NCBI GenBank assembly: GCA_041391125.1
Contig: JAWKON010000024.1
Span: forward strand, 1 to 64,000
Length of the DNA stretch: 64,000 nt
Reading direction: 5' to 3'
DNA from: JACKBC01 sp041391125
Lineage (GTDB): Bacteria > Chloroflexota > Anaerolineae > Caldilineales > Caldilineaceae
Made by a program: the position numbers and the translations under genes. Below, one piece after another: positions 38,468-46,715 of this stretch (the stretch's first letter is position 1; the number at the start of each line of letters is the position of its first letter). Under the pieces are notes generated by a model. It saw only the letters and a list, made by a program, of their open reading frames with translations, made no database searches and was not told the DNA's origin.

Positions 38468-38968
38468 TCACTCCTTATCCTTCAGAAGTTGTGGCGGTTC
38501 TTCAGAGGTCATCTCCAATTGTTCAATCAAGCGCACCAGATCCGTCCGCGTCACAATGCCGATGACCTGTTCATGGTCAACCACCGGCAGTGACGTCACG
38601 TTGGGATCTTCCATCAGCTCCATCAGCGTTTCCAGCTCAGTGCGCGGCGACACATATTCCACATCGGGCGTCATCAGTTCACCGGCGGTGGTGGCCAACA
38701 CTTGACGGAGCTGTTCCCGATAGCGTCGATACTGGCCCAATTCAATCGGAATCAGCCCGGAAAGCACCGTAATATAGTTAGGCCCAATAATCGGCGCGTT
38801 GCGTTTGATCAAATTGATCTCGGTCACCATCCCCAGCAGCTTGCCCGCCGCATCCACCACCGGTAGACCGCTGATCTGGTTTTTGCGCATCACCGCCGCC
38901 ACTTCACGAATCGGCGTTTCCGGCGCCACCGTAATCGCTGGCGATGTCATTAGTTCGCTGGCTTTCAT
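38468..38968 (-). CDS. CBS domain pair protein
   Basis: 166 residues with two CBS motifs: MKASELMTSPAITVAPETPIREVAAVM...GLPVVDAAGKLLGMVTEINLI (1-60) and AGELMTPDVEYVSPRTELETLMELM...SLPVVDHEQVIGIVTRTDLVRLI (about 95-150). Such Bateman modules bind adenosine nucleotides and sense energy state. No catalytic or membrane part. RBS GGGGGT precedes the start. Located between the dehydrogenase and tandem Usp genes in one minus-strand operon; a role as nucleotide-responsive partner is inference. Confidence 0.9.
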   Translation of the reverse strand: MKASELMTSPAITVAPETPIREVAAVMRKNQISGLPVVDAAGKLLGMVTEINLIKRNAPIIGPNYITVLSGLIPIELGQYRRYREQLRQVLATTAGELMTPDVEYVSPRTELETLMELMEDPNVTSLPVVDHEQVIGIVTRTDLVRLIEQLEMTSEEPPQLLKDKE

Positions 38969-39006
38969 ACATTACCCCCTTGGTCTGCAATTTTGACGAG
39001 AATCTT

Positions 39007-39055
39007 GGTGGTATGACCGGGGCCTTCGCCAGGCTCATGCCCCGGTCATACCACC
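39007..39055 (-). terminator. Hairpin after the dehydrogenase gene
   Basis: A 17-bp perfect stem (GGTGGTATGACCGGGGC) with a 15-nt loop, 12 bp past the dehydrogenase stop. No T run on the transcribed side, so it may attenuate instead of ending transcription into the CBS gene. Confidence 0.65.
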
Positions 39056-39066
39056 CCCAAAAGCAA

Positions 39067-40173
39067 TTATGGCCGATGATAGCGCATGGCCTCTTCCACA
39101 CGCGTGCGGGCGAGCTGCATGGCGGCGGCGCGTGGCGACAAGCCGCTGTCGGCGGCTCTCGCTAATACTTCCGCCGTGTTGGTGCGCACCTTTTCGGCAA
39201 TGTCGGCCAACGCCTGCCGCTGCGCGCCGCCCTGATACTCGACCGCCGCGCAGATGACGCCCCCCGCATTGGCAATAAAGTCCGGAATGCTCAAAATGCC
39301 GTGTTCGTGCATCCAGCATTCAGCCGCAGCTGTGGCCGGGATGTTGGCGCCTTGCAGCACCAACCGGGCGCGCAACTGCCCAATGTTATCTGCCGTCAAC
39401 ACATCGGGCCGCGCCGCCGGAATCCAGATGTCGCAATCGACGCCCACCAGCGCATCCCGGTCCATGGGCCGCCCGCCCTCAAAGGAATGCACCGAGGCGC
39501 CCCTGTGCTTGTGATCGATCAGCGCTTCAATATCCAAACCGGATGGATTGTAAATGGCCCCCCGGCTATCCGACGCCGCCACCAGCACGGCGCCCATCTG
39601 GCACAAATTGCCGGCAGCGTGGATGCCCACAGCGCCAAAGCCCTGCACAGCCACGTGCGCCCCGCGCAACTCGAGCTGCGCATAAGGCGCCGCCACTTCG
39701 GCGGCCACAGCCAATCCATAACCGGTGGCGCCAATCTCATCCAGCGGAATGCCGCCAATGACGCGCGGCAGCCCCACCGCCCGCCCAATCTCATCTTTGA
39801 TCCAGGCCATGCACGCCTCATTCAGCCCCATATCCGGCCCGGGGATATATTCATCCACCGTGCGGATCAGGCGGGCAAAGGTGCGTACCAGCCTTTCTTT
39901 TTGCACCGGTTCACAACCCGGATCGGCGATAATGCCCGCCTTGGCCCCGCCATGAGCTAGCCCAGCCGCTGCGTTTTTAAACGTCATGGCGCGCGCCAGG
40001 CGGCAGACTTCATCGATTGTCACATCGGCGGCCATGCGCACGCCACCCACGGCCGGCCCGCACGCCACATTGTCCACCACGACAATTGCTTCCAACCCAA
40101 CCTGCGGCTGGCGCAACAACAGAACCTTTTCGGGGCCTAGTTCATCGCCCAGTCGATGGATGATAATTTCCAT
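39067..40173 (-). CDS. Glu/Leu/Phe/Val dehydrogenase
   Basis: 368 residues, complete. The substrate domain has VACGPAVGGVRMA and AAAGLAHGGAKAGI with the catalytic-region lysine, followed by EYIPGPDMGLNE. The NAD(P) domain has VAVQGFGAVGIHAA (GxGxxG), CDIWIPAARPDVLT and NAGGVICAAVEY. The length and GAKAG/PGPDMG pattern suit the leucine/valine or short glutamate dehydrogenase branch that deaminates an amino acid to a 2-oxo acid with NAD(P)+. First gene of a minus-strand cluster with CBS and tandem Usp genes, suggesting control by energy or nitrogen stress. Confidence 0.9.
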   Translation of the reverse strand: MEIIIHRLGDELGPEKVLLLRQPQVGLEAIVVVDNVACGPAVGGVRMAADVTIDEVCRLARAMTFKNAAAGLAHGGAKAGIIADPGCEPVQKERLVRTFARLIRTVDEYIPGPDMGLNEACMAWIKDEIGRAVGLPRVIGGIPLDEIGATGYGLAVAAEVAAPYAQLELRGAHVAVQGFGAVGIHAAGNLCQMGAVLVAASDSRGAIYNPSGLDIEALIDHKHRGASVHSFEGGRPMDRDALVGVDCDIWIPAARPDVLTADNIGQLRARLVLQGANIPATAAAECWMHEHGILSIPDFIANAGGVICAAVEYQGGAQRQALADIAEKVRTNTAEVLARAADSGLSPRAAAMQLARTRVEEAMRYHRP

Positions 40174-40189
40174 ATTGGCCTCCTGTGGG

Positions 40190-40285
40190 GGGCCGTCCTC
40201 CCCCCTGACCCCTCCTCTTCACTTGTGGAGAGGAGGGGGAAAGCCGCACGAAATGCGGCAAGGGGGAGGAGCGGCCTTTCTAACA
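40190..40285. repeat. C/G-rich low-complexity palindromes
   Basis: CCCCTCCTCT/AGAGGAGGGG hairpin followed by a second GCCGCA...TGCGGC stem. Similar C/G-rich sequence occurs at about 44846-44915. Fills the 228-bp gap between dehydrogenase and GNAT genes. Confidence 0.5.
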
Positions 40286-40401
40286 ATAGAGGGCATACTC
40301 CGCCTTGGCTTCCGGCGCGCTTTGTAAAAAGGCAGCCACGGCGCGCCCAAAAGGAATGGCTTCTTCGATAAATGGACTCTCTGCATGGCTCTCATTTTGC
40401 C

Positions 40402-41337
40402 TCACGCCGCCAAGGTGCGCTGCCAGATATAGCCCTGGTAAACCTCGGTGAACCCAATGCTGTCATAAAGCCGATTGGCCGCAAGCATGTGGCCAGTCTC
40501 CACGGTGACATCGCGCGCGCCCAGCGCAAAGAGCCGCCGCAGCCCGGCCAACATGAGCGCTTTGGCCAGCCCGCGCTGCCGGTGTTGGGGGTGGGTGCAG
40601 ACCGGCTCAAAGATGCCGCGCCGGTTGGCTTGGTCATAAGGAATGCCCACATAGGCCGCCAGCGTCCCATCCGGCGCTGCCATCACCAAATCTAATTCTG
40701 GCCGAAAGCTGGGGGCCAACTTGGTAAAATTCTGATATTCCAAGGCGTTATGAAAATTGCGATTGAAGGCGGCGTTGAGCAGATCGGCAATGCGCTGGCA
40801 GTCGTCCAGATCGGCGGGATCGGTGGGGCGCAATGTGTAGCCCGGCGGCACGGTGGGCTCGGGCAACGAGTGGCTTATCAGGCGCAGACGGCGCACCACA
40901 CCGCCCGCGTTCGATTTGATATAGTCACGCGCGGCCAACAAATGTCGGCGCGATACGTCGTATTCATAGGCAAAAATCTCTAATTGGCGATGGCCCTCTG
41001 CGGTTGGCCCGGCCAGATGCGCTTCTGCCCAGGCTGTCATATCAGGCTCGATAAAGCGAAAGTCGGGATGCACCTGCAAATGCGCATCGCCCGTCCCTTC
41101 GGGAAAGACCGCGCCCACCAACTGACCGGCCGCAGTTTCCCAAAGCTGCACACGCCCCGCCAATTGCGGCGCAGGCCAGCACGTTTGCGCATCATAAAAG
41201 CGCGCGCCCTCCCAGCGCCGAACGTCCCAATTCAGCCCCAGCGGCGTTATAGGATAGGTCTCGGTGAGCAGGCGGTGGACGCGCCAAAAATCCTCTTCAC
41301 TTTGCAGCGGACGGGACTGAATCTGATGCACACTCAT
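40402..41337 (-). CDS. GNAT family N-acetyltransferase
   Basis: 311 residues. The C-terminal GNAT domain (about 160-311) shows YTLRPTDPADLDDCQRIADLLNAAF, the acetyl-CoA loop VCTHPQHRQRGLAKALMLAGLRRL, and the terminal ETGHMLAANRLYDSIGFTEVYQGYIW. The N-terminal half resembles a second, degenerate GNAT fold (QLWETAAGQLVGAVFPEG). The acceptor substrate is unknown. Stands as a single gene transcribed with the same direction as the dehydrogenase block. Confidence 0.88.
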   Translation of the reverse strand: MSVHQIQSRPLQSEEDFWRVHRLLTETYPITPLGLNWDVRRWEGARFYDAQTCWPAPQLAGRVQLWETAAGQLVGAVFPEGTGDAHLQVHPDFRFIEPDMTAWAEAHLAGPTAEGHRQLEIFAYEYDVSRRHLLAARDYIKSNAGGVVRRLRLISHSLPEPTVPPGYTLRPTDPADLDDCQRIADLLNAAFNRNFHNALEYQNFTKLAPSFRPELDLVMAAPDGTLAAYVGIPYDQANRRGIFEPVCTHPQHRQRGLAKALMLAGLRRLFALGARDVTVETGHMLAANRLYDSIGFTEVYQGYIWQRTLAA

Positions 41338-41540
41338 ATTTTCACACTTTCATTATGCCGTGGGGCCAATATTGCGTGATTCATACCGACAAAATGCCCA
41401 ATTGGGGGTAGCCAACTGAAGCTGGCGAAAAAAGACCCGCCCGTGACCTGGCGTTTACCTGGGCGCGTGGCGGGTCCGACAAAATGCGATGTTATGCGAG
41501 TCAAGTGAGATTGAGGGGATCAAGCCATTGGCTTTGCCTG

Positions 41541-41862
41541 CTAGGGTTCGGTAGTGCGCACCACCTGCACCTTGACTTTGGCAATGAGCGCCGCAAAAGC
41601 GCCCAGCCCGGCCAAAATTGGCGCCATCATGGTCAGGATGCCGCCCACCGCCACGCCGGCGGTCAGGGGACTTCCAACAATACTTTGTCATCCGGTCCGC
41701 GGATAATCAGCCGGCGCACATTGCCCTCGGCCACCAGCTCTTTGACGGTTCCACAAGCTGGCTGCCCGCCATCTCCATCTCTTCCATCCAGGTGTGCTCT
41801 TCTTCCATCAGTTCTTCGGTGGTAACCGGCATACCTTCCTTCTCCATAGTTGGTGTAGACAT
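41541..41862 (-). pseudogene. DUF4342 family protein, two single-base indels
   Basis: The ATG at 41862 follows AAGGAG. The product starts MSTPTMEKEGMPVTTEELMEE. Adding one A at about 41751 gives TVKELVAEGNVRRLIIRG, and adding one C in the CCCC at about 41687 gives LEVPLTAGVAVGGILTMM, then the membrane stretch APILAGLGAFAALIAKVKVQVV to the stop at 41541. That is the DUF4342 layout of a short helix, a beta hairpin and one hydrophobic helix. Both repairs fall in homopolymers, so the gene is probably intact in the organism. Function of DUF4342 is unknown. Confidence 0.75.
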
Positions 41863-41891
41863 TGGATTTTCTCCTTAGCACAATCAATTCT

Positions 41892-41975
41892 CAGTAGATC
41901 GCAACGAGAGAAAAGAGGGCCGGATTCCCCCAAAGAGACCGACGCCTGCATCGCCAATACCGTTGCGATGAACTG
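41892..41975. repeat. Small element with CAGTAGATCGCAACG ends (copy 2)
   Basis: 84 bp, bounded by CAGTAGATCGCAACG and CGTTGCGATGAACTG (13 of 15 inverted). Related to 1592-1674. It lies 29 bp upstream of the DUF4342 start and would be transcribed in its leader if the promoter is beyond it. Confidence 0.6.
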
Positions 41976-42079
41976 AATCTGTAACGGTTGATCCTGTCAC
42001 GAGTGTACAATGCGCACGCGAACCGCGCATCGGCCATATAGCGAGATTGCAACCTGGCCTTGTGGATAGGCGTGTCTAT

Positions 42080-42547
42080 TTATTCGGCGCCGGCCGCATT
42101 GCGCACCAGAAAGATGGAACAGGGCACGGCATCCAGCACCTTGCGCGCCACGCTGCCATAGGTCCAGCGCGCCAATCCCGTGCGGCCATGCGTGCTCATC
42201 ACCACCAGATCCACGTCGTTATCCAACACATAATCCACAATCTTCTCGGCCGGATCGCCCACCGCCATGACGCCATGCGCCTCAATGCCGTGGATTTTCA
42301 ATTCTGCCCGTATAAGGTCGAGCGCTTCGCCGGCTTCATCCACCAGACGGGCCTGGTGTTGTCCACCCCAGTCTTTCACCTTCCGTTCCACGGTAAATTC
42401 AATATTCTGTTGAACATTGGGCGCCACGCGGAAGAGAATCAGTTCCGCGCCAAATTGTTCCGCCAATGCGCGTGCAGGCGCCAAAGCCGCTGCCGCCAGT
42501 TTTGATCCATCCAGGGGGACCAGGATTTTCGCATATGTCGTCGCCAT
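42080..42547 (-). CDS. Universal stress protein (UspA family)
   Basis: 155 residues from the ATG at 42547, with AAGGAG upstream. Starts TYAKILVPLDGSKLAAAALAPA; the nucleotide loop is VVMSTHGRTGLARWTYGSVARKVLDAVPCSIFLVR, a near-canonical Usp motif. Third Usp of the region, alone in its transcript. The terminal Ala/Gly/Glu residues are short. Likely soluble and cytoplasmic. Confidence 0.9.
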   Translation of the reverse strand: MATTYAKILVPLDGSKLAAAALAPARALAEQFGAELILFRVAPNVQQNIEFTVERKVKDWGGQHQARLVDEAGEALDLIRAELKIHGIEAHGVMAVGDPAEKIVDYVLDNDVDLVVMSTHGRTGLARWTYGSVARKVLDAVPCSIFLVRNAAGAE

Positions 42548-42677
42548 CGGTTCGCTCCTTTGTAAATGTATGCCTTGTCTCGCCATATGCTTTCAGCATA
42601 CTATGAACCCTCTGGCCACAAGCTGGCCAGGAGAAGAGAGTTCGCTCTGGTCGGGTGGATAGGTTATACCCTCCATC

Positions 42678-42760
42678 TATACTTGGCTCTGGCATAGATG
42701 GCAATCGACCACCCGCGTAAAATTAGGCGAACCCTTTTCATCTATGCCAACCGCGAGTAT
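42678..42760 (-). repeat. Palindromic repeat family 1, copy D
   Basis: Read on the minus strand it begins ATACTCGCGGTTGGCATAGA and ends CAGAGCCAAGTATA; nearly the same as copy A at 5537-5619. Its first bases encode the last codons and stop of the amidohydrolase gene ending at 42738. Confidence 0.7.
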
Positions 42761-44096
42761 CCTCGGGCCTTACCAGTTCCGCCAGCATCATTTCAATTTG
42801 CGCGCGTGAAAACCACTGTCCATGCACCATTACGCCCACCTGCTGGCGCACATTGCGCACATCCTCCAGCGGATTGGCGGCGAGCAAGATCAGATCGGCG
42901 CGCTGGCCAGGCGCAACGGTCCCCAATTCATCGCGGCGGCGCAAGAAGCGCGCGGCTTCTACCGTTGCCGTTTGCAGCGCCTCGAATGGCGTCAATCCAC
43001 AATCTGCTAGATTCTGCAATTCGTGATACACCGAAAAGCCGGGCGCGGCACATGGTTCCGGCGCATCTGTGCCAAGCAGCAGATGCGCACCGGCCTCATG
43101 CAGGTTACGCACGAGCTGGCAGTACGCAGCGTGTGTGGCTGCATATTCATAGCCATGTTCAGGAAAATCCTTTGGCAAATACCAGCTATCGCGCACCCAC
43201 TCCGGCACATAAGCCAGTATCTCTTGCTGTACTTCGGTACATGGCCCGCCGATCGCCTCAAAGCGCTGCAGCATGATTAGCGTGGGGCAGTTCCATACCT
43301 CTTTTTCGACGGTGAGCGCAATGGCCGCGGGCAACTCCTCGGCATAGATTCCAAAGTAGCCATCCAGATGTTCAATGGAGCGCTGCCCCGCTGCAAGGAC
43401 TTGCCCAATCGTCATGGCATCAGGCGCGTGCCCCACCACAGGCATATTTACGCTTTGGGCAGCCCGCACAATGTTCAGATATGAGCTAGGGCGGAGACCA
43501 TCATAGACCTTAATGAAGTCGTAGCCAAGGGCCTTTTGCGCAGCTACAACGCGCGCGGCCCCTTCCGGCGTCTCAAATTCTTTGTTGTACTCATCGTACA
43601 TTGGCACTTCATCCAGAAATGGCCCCGCCGTAAAGATCTGCGGCCCCAGCCGGCTGCCGGCTGCAATTTGGGCGCGCCATTCAAGAATCTGCGGCGTTCC
43701 CGCCATATTGCGCACGGTAGTGACGCCATTGGCAAGCATGAGCAAAAGATAGTGCTCTTCCCGCAGATGCACATGCATGTCGGCCAGGCCAGGCATCAAA
43801 AATTGGCCCTGTGCGTCAATGACATATGCATCCGTCGGCGGCTGAATCGATGGGCTTGGCCCCATGCGCGCAATAATGCCATCACGGACAATCACAATTT
43901 GATCGGTCAGGATGCGTTCGCTGTCCATAGGAATCACGTTGACGTTCATAAAGGCAATGGCGCCCGTTTCCACTTGTGGTGTCTCGTTGCCAACCGGACG
44001 GAATGGGAGATCGATTGGCAGACATCCTGTAGCCACGAACAAGACAAAAGCTAGAAACAAACCACCCGTACATTTTTTTTGCTGCCGACATAACAT
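42738..44096 (-). CDS. Lipoprotein amidohydrolase (prolidase-like metal hydrolase)
   Basis: 452 residues from the ATG at 44096 (GAGGGTGA upstream); a GTG at 44114 is less likely. Lipobox VATGC after the signal helix. The metal sites of the amidohydrolase superfamily are complete: LADMHVHL (HxH), YDFIKVYDG (bridging Lys), VGHAPDA, SIEHLDG and LLGTDAPEP. The terminal strand ADLILLAANPLEDVRN fits imidazolonepropionase/Xaa-Pro dipeptidase relatives. It should hydrolyse cyclic or dipeptide-like substrates outside the membrane. The C-terminus (EDTRGWHR and stop) is encoded by repeat D, so the natural end may have been replaced. Confidence 0.88.
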   Translation of the reverse strand: MLCRQQKKCTGGLFLAFVLFVATGCLPIDLPFRPVGNETPQVETGAIAFMNVNVIPMDSERILTDQIVIVRDGIIARMGPSPSIQPPTDAYVIDAQGQFLMPGLADMHVHLREEHYLLLMLANGVTTVRNMAGTPQILEWRAQIAAGSRLGPQIFTAGPFLDEVPMYDEYNKEFETPEGAARVVAAQKALGYDFIKVYDGLRPSSYLNIVRAAQSVNMPVVGHAPDAMTIGQVLAAGQRSIEHLDGYFGIYAEELPAAIALTVEKEVWNCPTLIMLQRFEAIGGPCTEVQQEILAYVPEWVRDSWYLPKDFPEHGYEYAATHAAYCQLVRNLHEAGAHLLLGTDAPEPCAAPGFSVYHELQNLADCGLTPFEALQTATVEAARFLRRRDELGTVAPGQRADLILLAANPLEDVRNVRQQVGVMVHGQWFSRAQIEMMLAELVRPEDTRGWHR

Positions 44097-44233
44097 AGAA
44101 TCACCCTCAGTCACAATGGAGCACTAAAATAGTTCTGCTGGCATGGGGAGCCACCGCCACACTGCCGAAATGACCATTCAGTCTGGGGTCCACCGTCAAA
44201 TCTTCCGGTGGGCATTATGGACCATATTGCGAA

Positions 44234-44282
44234 GATGCGGGCTACGTGGAGAGTAATAGAACTCGCACACGTAGCCCGCATC
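44234..44282 (-). terminator. Hairpin terminator after SnoaL-like gene
   Basis: GATGCGGGCTACGTG pairs with CACGTAGCCCGCATC across about 19 nt, 25 bp beyond the stop at 44307. Confidence 0.6.
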
Positions 44283-44306
44283 AATTGTATATCGAACAGC
44301 CTCTGC

Positions 44307-44777
44307 CTATTGTGCTGGGAACACACCTATCTGCTGCATCAGGCTTAACTGATCAGCCAGCATCCAGTGATCCACAATCTTGCCATTCTCAATCCGATAA
44401 GTCAGCGCAATGTCAATTGTCACTTCTTTGCCGGTGGGCGCAATGCCCATCAGGTCGCCTTCATGCGTTCCGGTGAAGGTGGTGCGTACAAAGACCTGAT
44501 CACCCTCTGCGATCATCTCTTCTGCGGTGAGTTGGTAGCCAGGAAAGGCCGCCTCAAAGAGTTCAATGTGCTGCTTGAGCACGTCGTCTGTGGTGAACTC
44601 GTCTACCGTGGCGGCGGATTTGTCTTTGTTCAGCGCGGCAAAGTAGCGCAGAATAAACTCCTTATTCGCCGCAAGCGTATCGCTTTGCACCGCTGGTTGC
44701 GCCACAACCGGCTGACATGCGCTGAGAACAAGCACCGCCAGAACGAACAGTGTGAGAAATTTAAAGATGCGAGACAT
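44307..44777 (-). CDS. Lipoprotein SnoaL-like ester-cyclase family protein
   Basis: 156 residues. The ATG at 44777 follows GAAAGGAG. Lipobox LSACQPVVAQ. The mature part is a SnoaL/NTF2-like fold: NKEFILRYFAALNKD, FEAAFPGYQLTAEEMIAEGDQVFVRTTFTGTHEGDLMGIAPTGKEV and YRIENGKIVDHWMLADQLSLMQQIG. Family members include polyketide cyclases and many uncharacterised small-ligand proteins. Two cytosolic paralogues follow at 48672 and 49123. Membrane anchoring outside the cell is unusual for the fold but shared with the neighbouring lipoproteins. Confidence 0.88.
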   Translation of the reverse strand: MSRIFKFLTLFVLAVLVLSACQPVVAQPAVQSDTLAANKEFILRYFAALNKDKSAATVDEFTTDDVLKQHIELFEAAFPGYQLTAEEMIAEGDQVFVRTTFTGTHEGDLMGIAPTGKEVTIDIALTYRIENGKIVDHWMLADQLSLMQQIGVFPAQ

Positions 44778-45175
44778 GGTTAATACTCCTTTCGATTTTT
44801 AAGAATCGTAAGAAAGATACTCTTGCGTAACTACCAGGGCCTAAGACCCTTCCCGGCCTCCCCCTCGGGGGGAGGAGAGGAGTGCGGCCAGGAGGGCCAA
44901 GAAGGGGGTTAGTAGTTACCCAAAGAGTTAGAAACGCATAAATCCATAACCAGCAAGCCCCAGCCAGCGGGTGCTGGTTGGGGCTTCGATTCTGTATGTG
45001 TTGCACATCTGGGGCTCTGTTTTATGTCCCCAGAGGGAATCTATGGGGCGCAATGTTATATATCTACTATACACCCTATACAGAAAGAGAAGCCCACCTG
45101 CCTGGCTTGTTTTGCCACTAGTCAGGTGGGGAGTCTCTTGCGATGCGGATTACTCTGGCAGCACCCATTCCACCA
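44778..45175. other. Intergenic region with hairpins
   Basis: 398 bp without a gene. It holds a C/G-rich palindrome (about 44846-44915), a hairpin AAGCCCCAGCCAGC/GCTGGTTGGGGCTT (44955-44986) and CCCACCTG/CAGGTGGG (45093-45130), which together probably end the transcript of the hydrolase at 45176, plus the promoter of the SnoaL-like gene. Confidence 0.6.
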
Positions 45176-46690
45176 TCATTCCTCCATGCAAGTTACGGCG
45201 GGCGGCTGCGTGGCATCCTGCAAGAACGCATATGTCAAGTAAAGGCCGCACGGCGCAAAGACCACGCCATGACTGACGGGCAGCTCGTAATAGTAATTTT
45301 GGTGCAGATTGGGGAGCAGCGATTGGGTCAGATAAGGCGCCAGGCCTGGATCAAATTTACCGGCCAATACCAATGTGGGAATATCGCTGGGGGGCATGGG
45401 TGCAGTGAAACTTATATCCAGCGGCGCTACATCCCAAAACGCGCACGGCGCAAAGGCCGCACCGCCATACTCGGCCAGGGCGGGATGGAATTCGGCCGCC
45501 GGCATGGCGTTCTCGCCAGCCGGGGTAGTTGTAGGCGGGGCGGCGGCAAATGTGTCCAGATAACTGCACATGGTCGCAAAATAGAGCCCCTCAGCGCTGT
45601 TTTCCCCACGCTTGATGCTGGGTTCCGGCGACCCCACATAGCTGATCCACGAGCGGGCCAAATCCATATGGTCACCCTTGACGACAGCTTCAATTGTCGC
45701 CGGCAATTGGCGAATTGCGCTCTGCTGCAAGAGCAGGAAAACATAGCGGATGAAAAGCTGATCGTCTATTTTTACCATGTAATCATGCCCGGCAAAGGTC
45801 AGATCCATTGGCACAGGGGCCGCCCGCAAGCGATCTATGGCTGTCCAAAAGTCGGCCTCCAAGGTTGGATAGGCGGCATGGCAAGGCGCGTCGGCGGCGC
45901 AGGCCGCAAACAGCGCGTCCAAACCGCTTTGCAGGCAACTCAGCCGTTCGCAGGTCAGATCAACCCCCAATGGCAGCACGCTATCGAGGATGGCGCTGTG
46001 AACATCTGCCGGATAATCGCGCATGATGCTCATGGCCAGCAGCGAGCCATAGGAATAGCCGTAAAGGATAATCTGGTCGTACCCCAGCGCCACGCGCAGA
46101 TCGTGAATGTCGGCCGCGCTTTCCAGCAGATTATAGGCAGAGAGATTGATCTCTCGCGCAACCAGATCGCTATAGCAGTTTTGCAGATTGGCATATTCCT
46201 GTTGGGTCTGCGCGGCGAACGACGGCAAGACCGTGCCTGGATCGGACGTCCCCGCGGCGCACTGTAAGGATGGAATGGAAAAGTTTGTGCCGCGCTGATC
46301 GATCACGATCACATCGTGATTGGTGCGCCACGCCAGCCCCATGTCGCTATAGAGCAAGCTGCCCACCACCGGTGCGTCCGCGCTGCCCGGCCCACCATTG
46401 AGAATGACCAACGGCTGGGCGCGCGGCTGGGCGCTGGCGCTTTTGAAAATTACAACATGCAAGCGGATGATGCGGCTGGTTGGGTCGTTGTGTACTTCAC
46501 GCGTCAGCAAAAAGCCGCACTCCACATCCTCATCCGGCGGTATTTGGTACAAACATGCCGTGCGGATGAAGGATGGAGTGGTGGGCTGGGGTGTCGTTGT
46601 TGGGAGACCACGCCATTCGACCGGTTGGCAGGCGCTTAACAACAGCGCCGTCAAGCTAAAATACATATAGAATTTCACAATGCGCACCAT
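45176..46690 (-). CDS. Lipoprotein TAP-like alpha/beta hydrolase
   Basis: 504 residues, intact, and the best reference for the broken paralogues. Lipobox LSACQP, then a Thr/Pro linker. VILNGGPGSADAP (oxyanion), VIVIDQRGTNFS, nucleophile elbow ILYGYSYGSLLA, acid VLAGKFDPGLAP and base LPVSHGVVFAPC are all present. The cap domain carries paired cysteines (CERLSCLQSGLDALFAACAADAPC). Expected to be an extracellular aminopeptidase or esterase on the outer face of the membrane. It is followed upstream by the LVIVD propeller gene at 46716 with a 25-bp gap, so both are likely one transcript. Confidence 0.9.
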   Translation of the reverse strand: MVRIVKFYMYFSLTALLLSACQPVEWRGLPTTTPQPTTPSFIRTACLYQIPPDEDVECGFLLTREVHNDPTSRIIRLHVVIFKSASAQPRAQPLVILNGGPGSADAPVVGSLLYSDMGLAWRTNHDVIVIDQRGTNFSIPSLQCAAGTSDPGTVLPSFAAQTQQEYANLQNCYSDLVAREINLSAYNLLESAADIHDLRVALGYDQIILYGYSYGSLLAMSIMRDYPADVHSAILDSVLPLGVDLTCERLSCLQSGLDALFAACAADAPCHAAYPTLEADFWTAIDRLRAAPVPMDLTFAGHDYMVKIDDQLFIRYVFLLLQQSAIRQLPATIEAVVKGDHMDLARSWISYVGSPEPSIKRGENSAEGLYFATMCSYLDTFAAAPPTTTPAGENAMPAAEFHPALAEYGGAAFAPCAFWDVAPLDISFTAPMPPSDIPTLVLAGKFDPGLAPYLTQSLLPNLHQNYYYELPVSHGVVFAPCGLYLTYAFLQDATQPPAVTCMEE

Positions 46691-46715
46691 GATGCGCTCT
46701 CCTTTCCTAGATCTA

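Noticed and set aside
41892..41975. Riboswitch before DUF4342
   Set aside because: The related copy at 1592 is not in a comparable leader, and the inverted ends fit a mobile repeat better.
45143..46267. Long plus-strand open frame opposite the alpha/beta hydrolase
   Set aside because: It mirrors a complete gene with all catalytic motifs; composition effect of GC-rich codons, no ribosome site.
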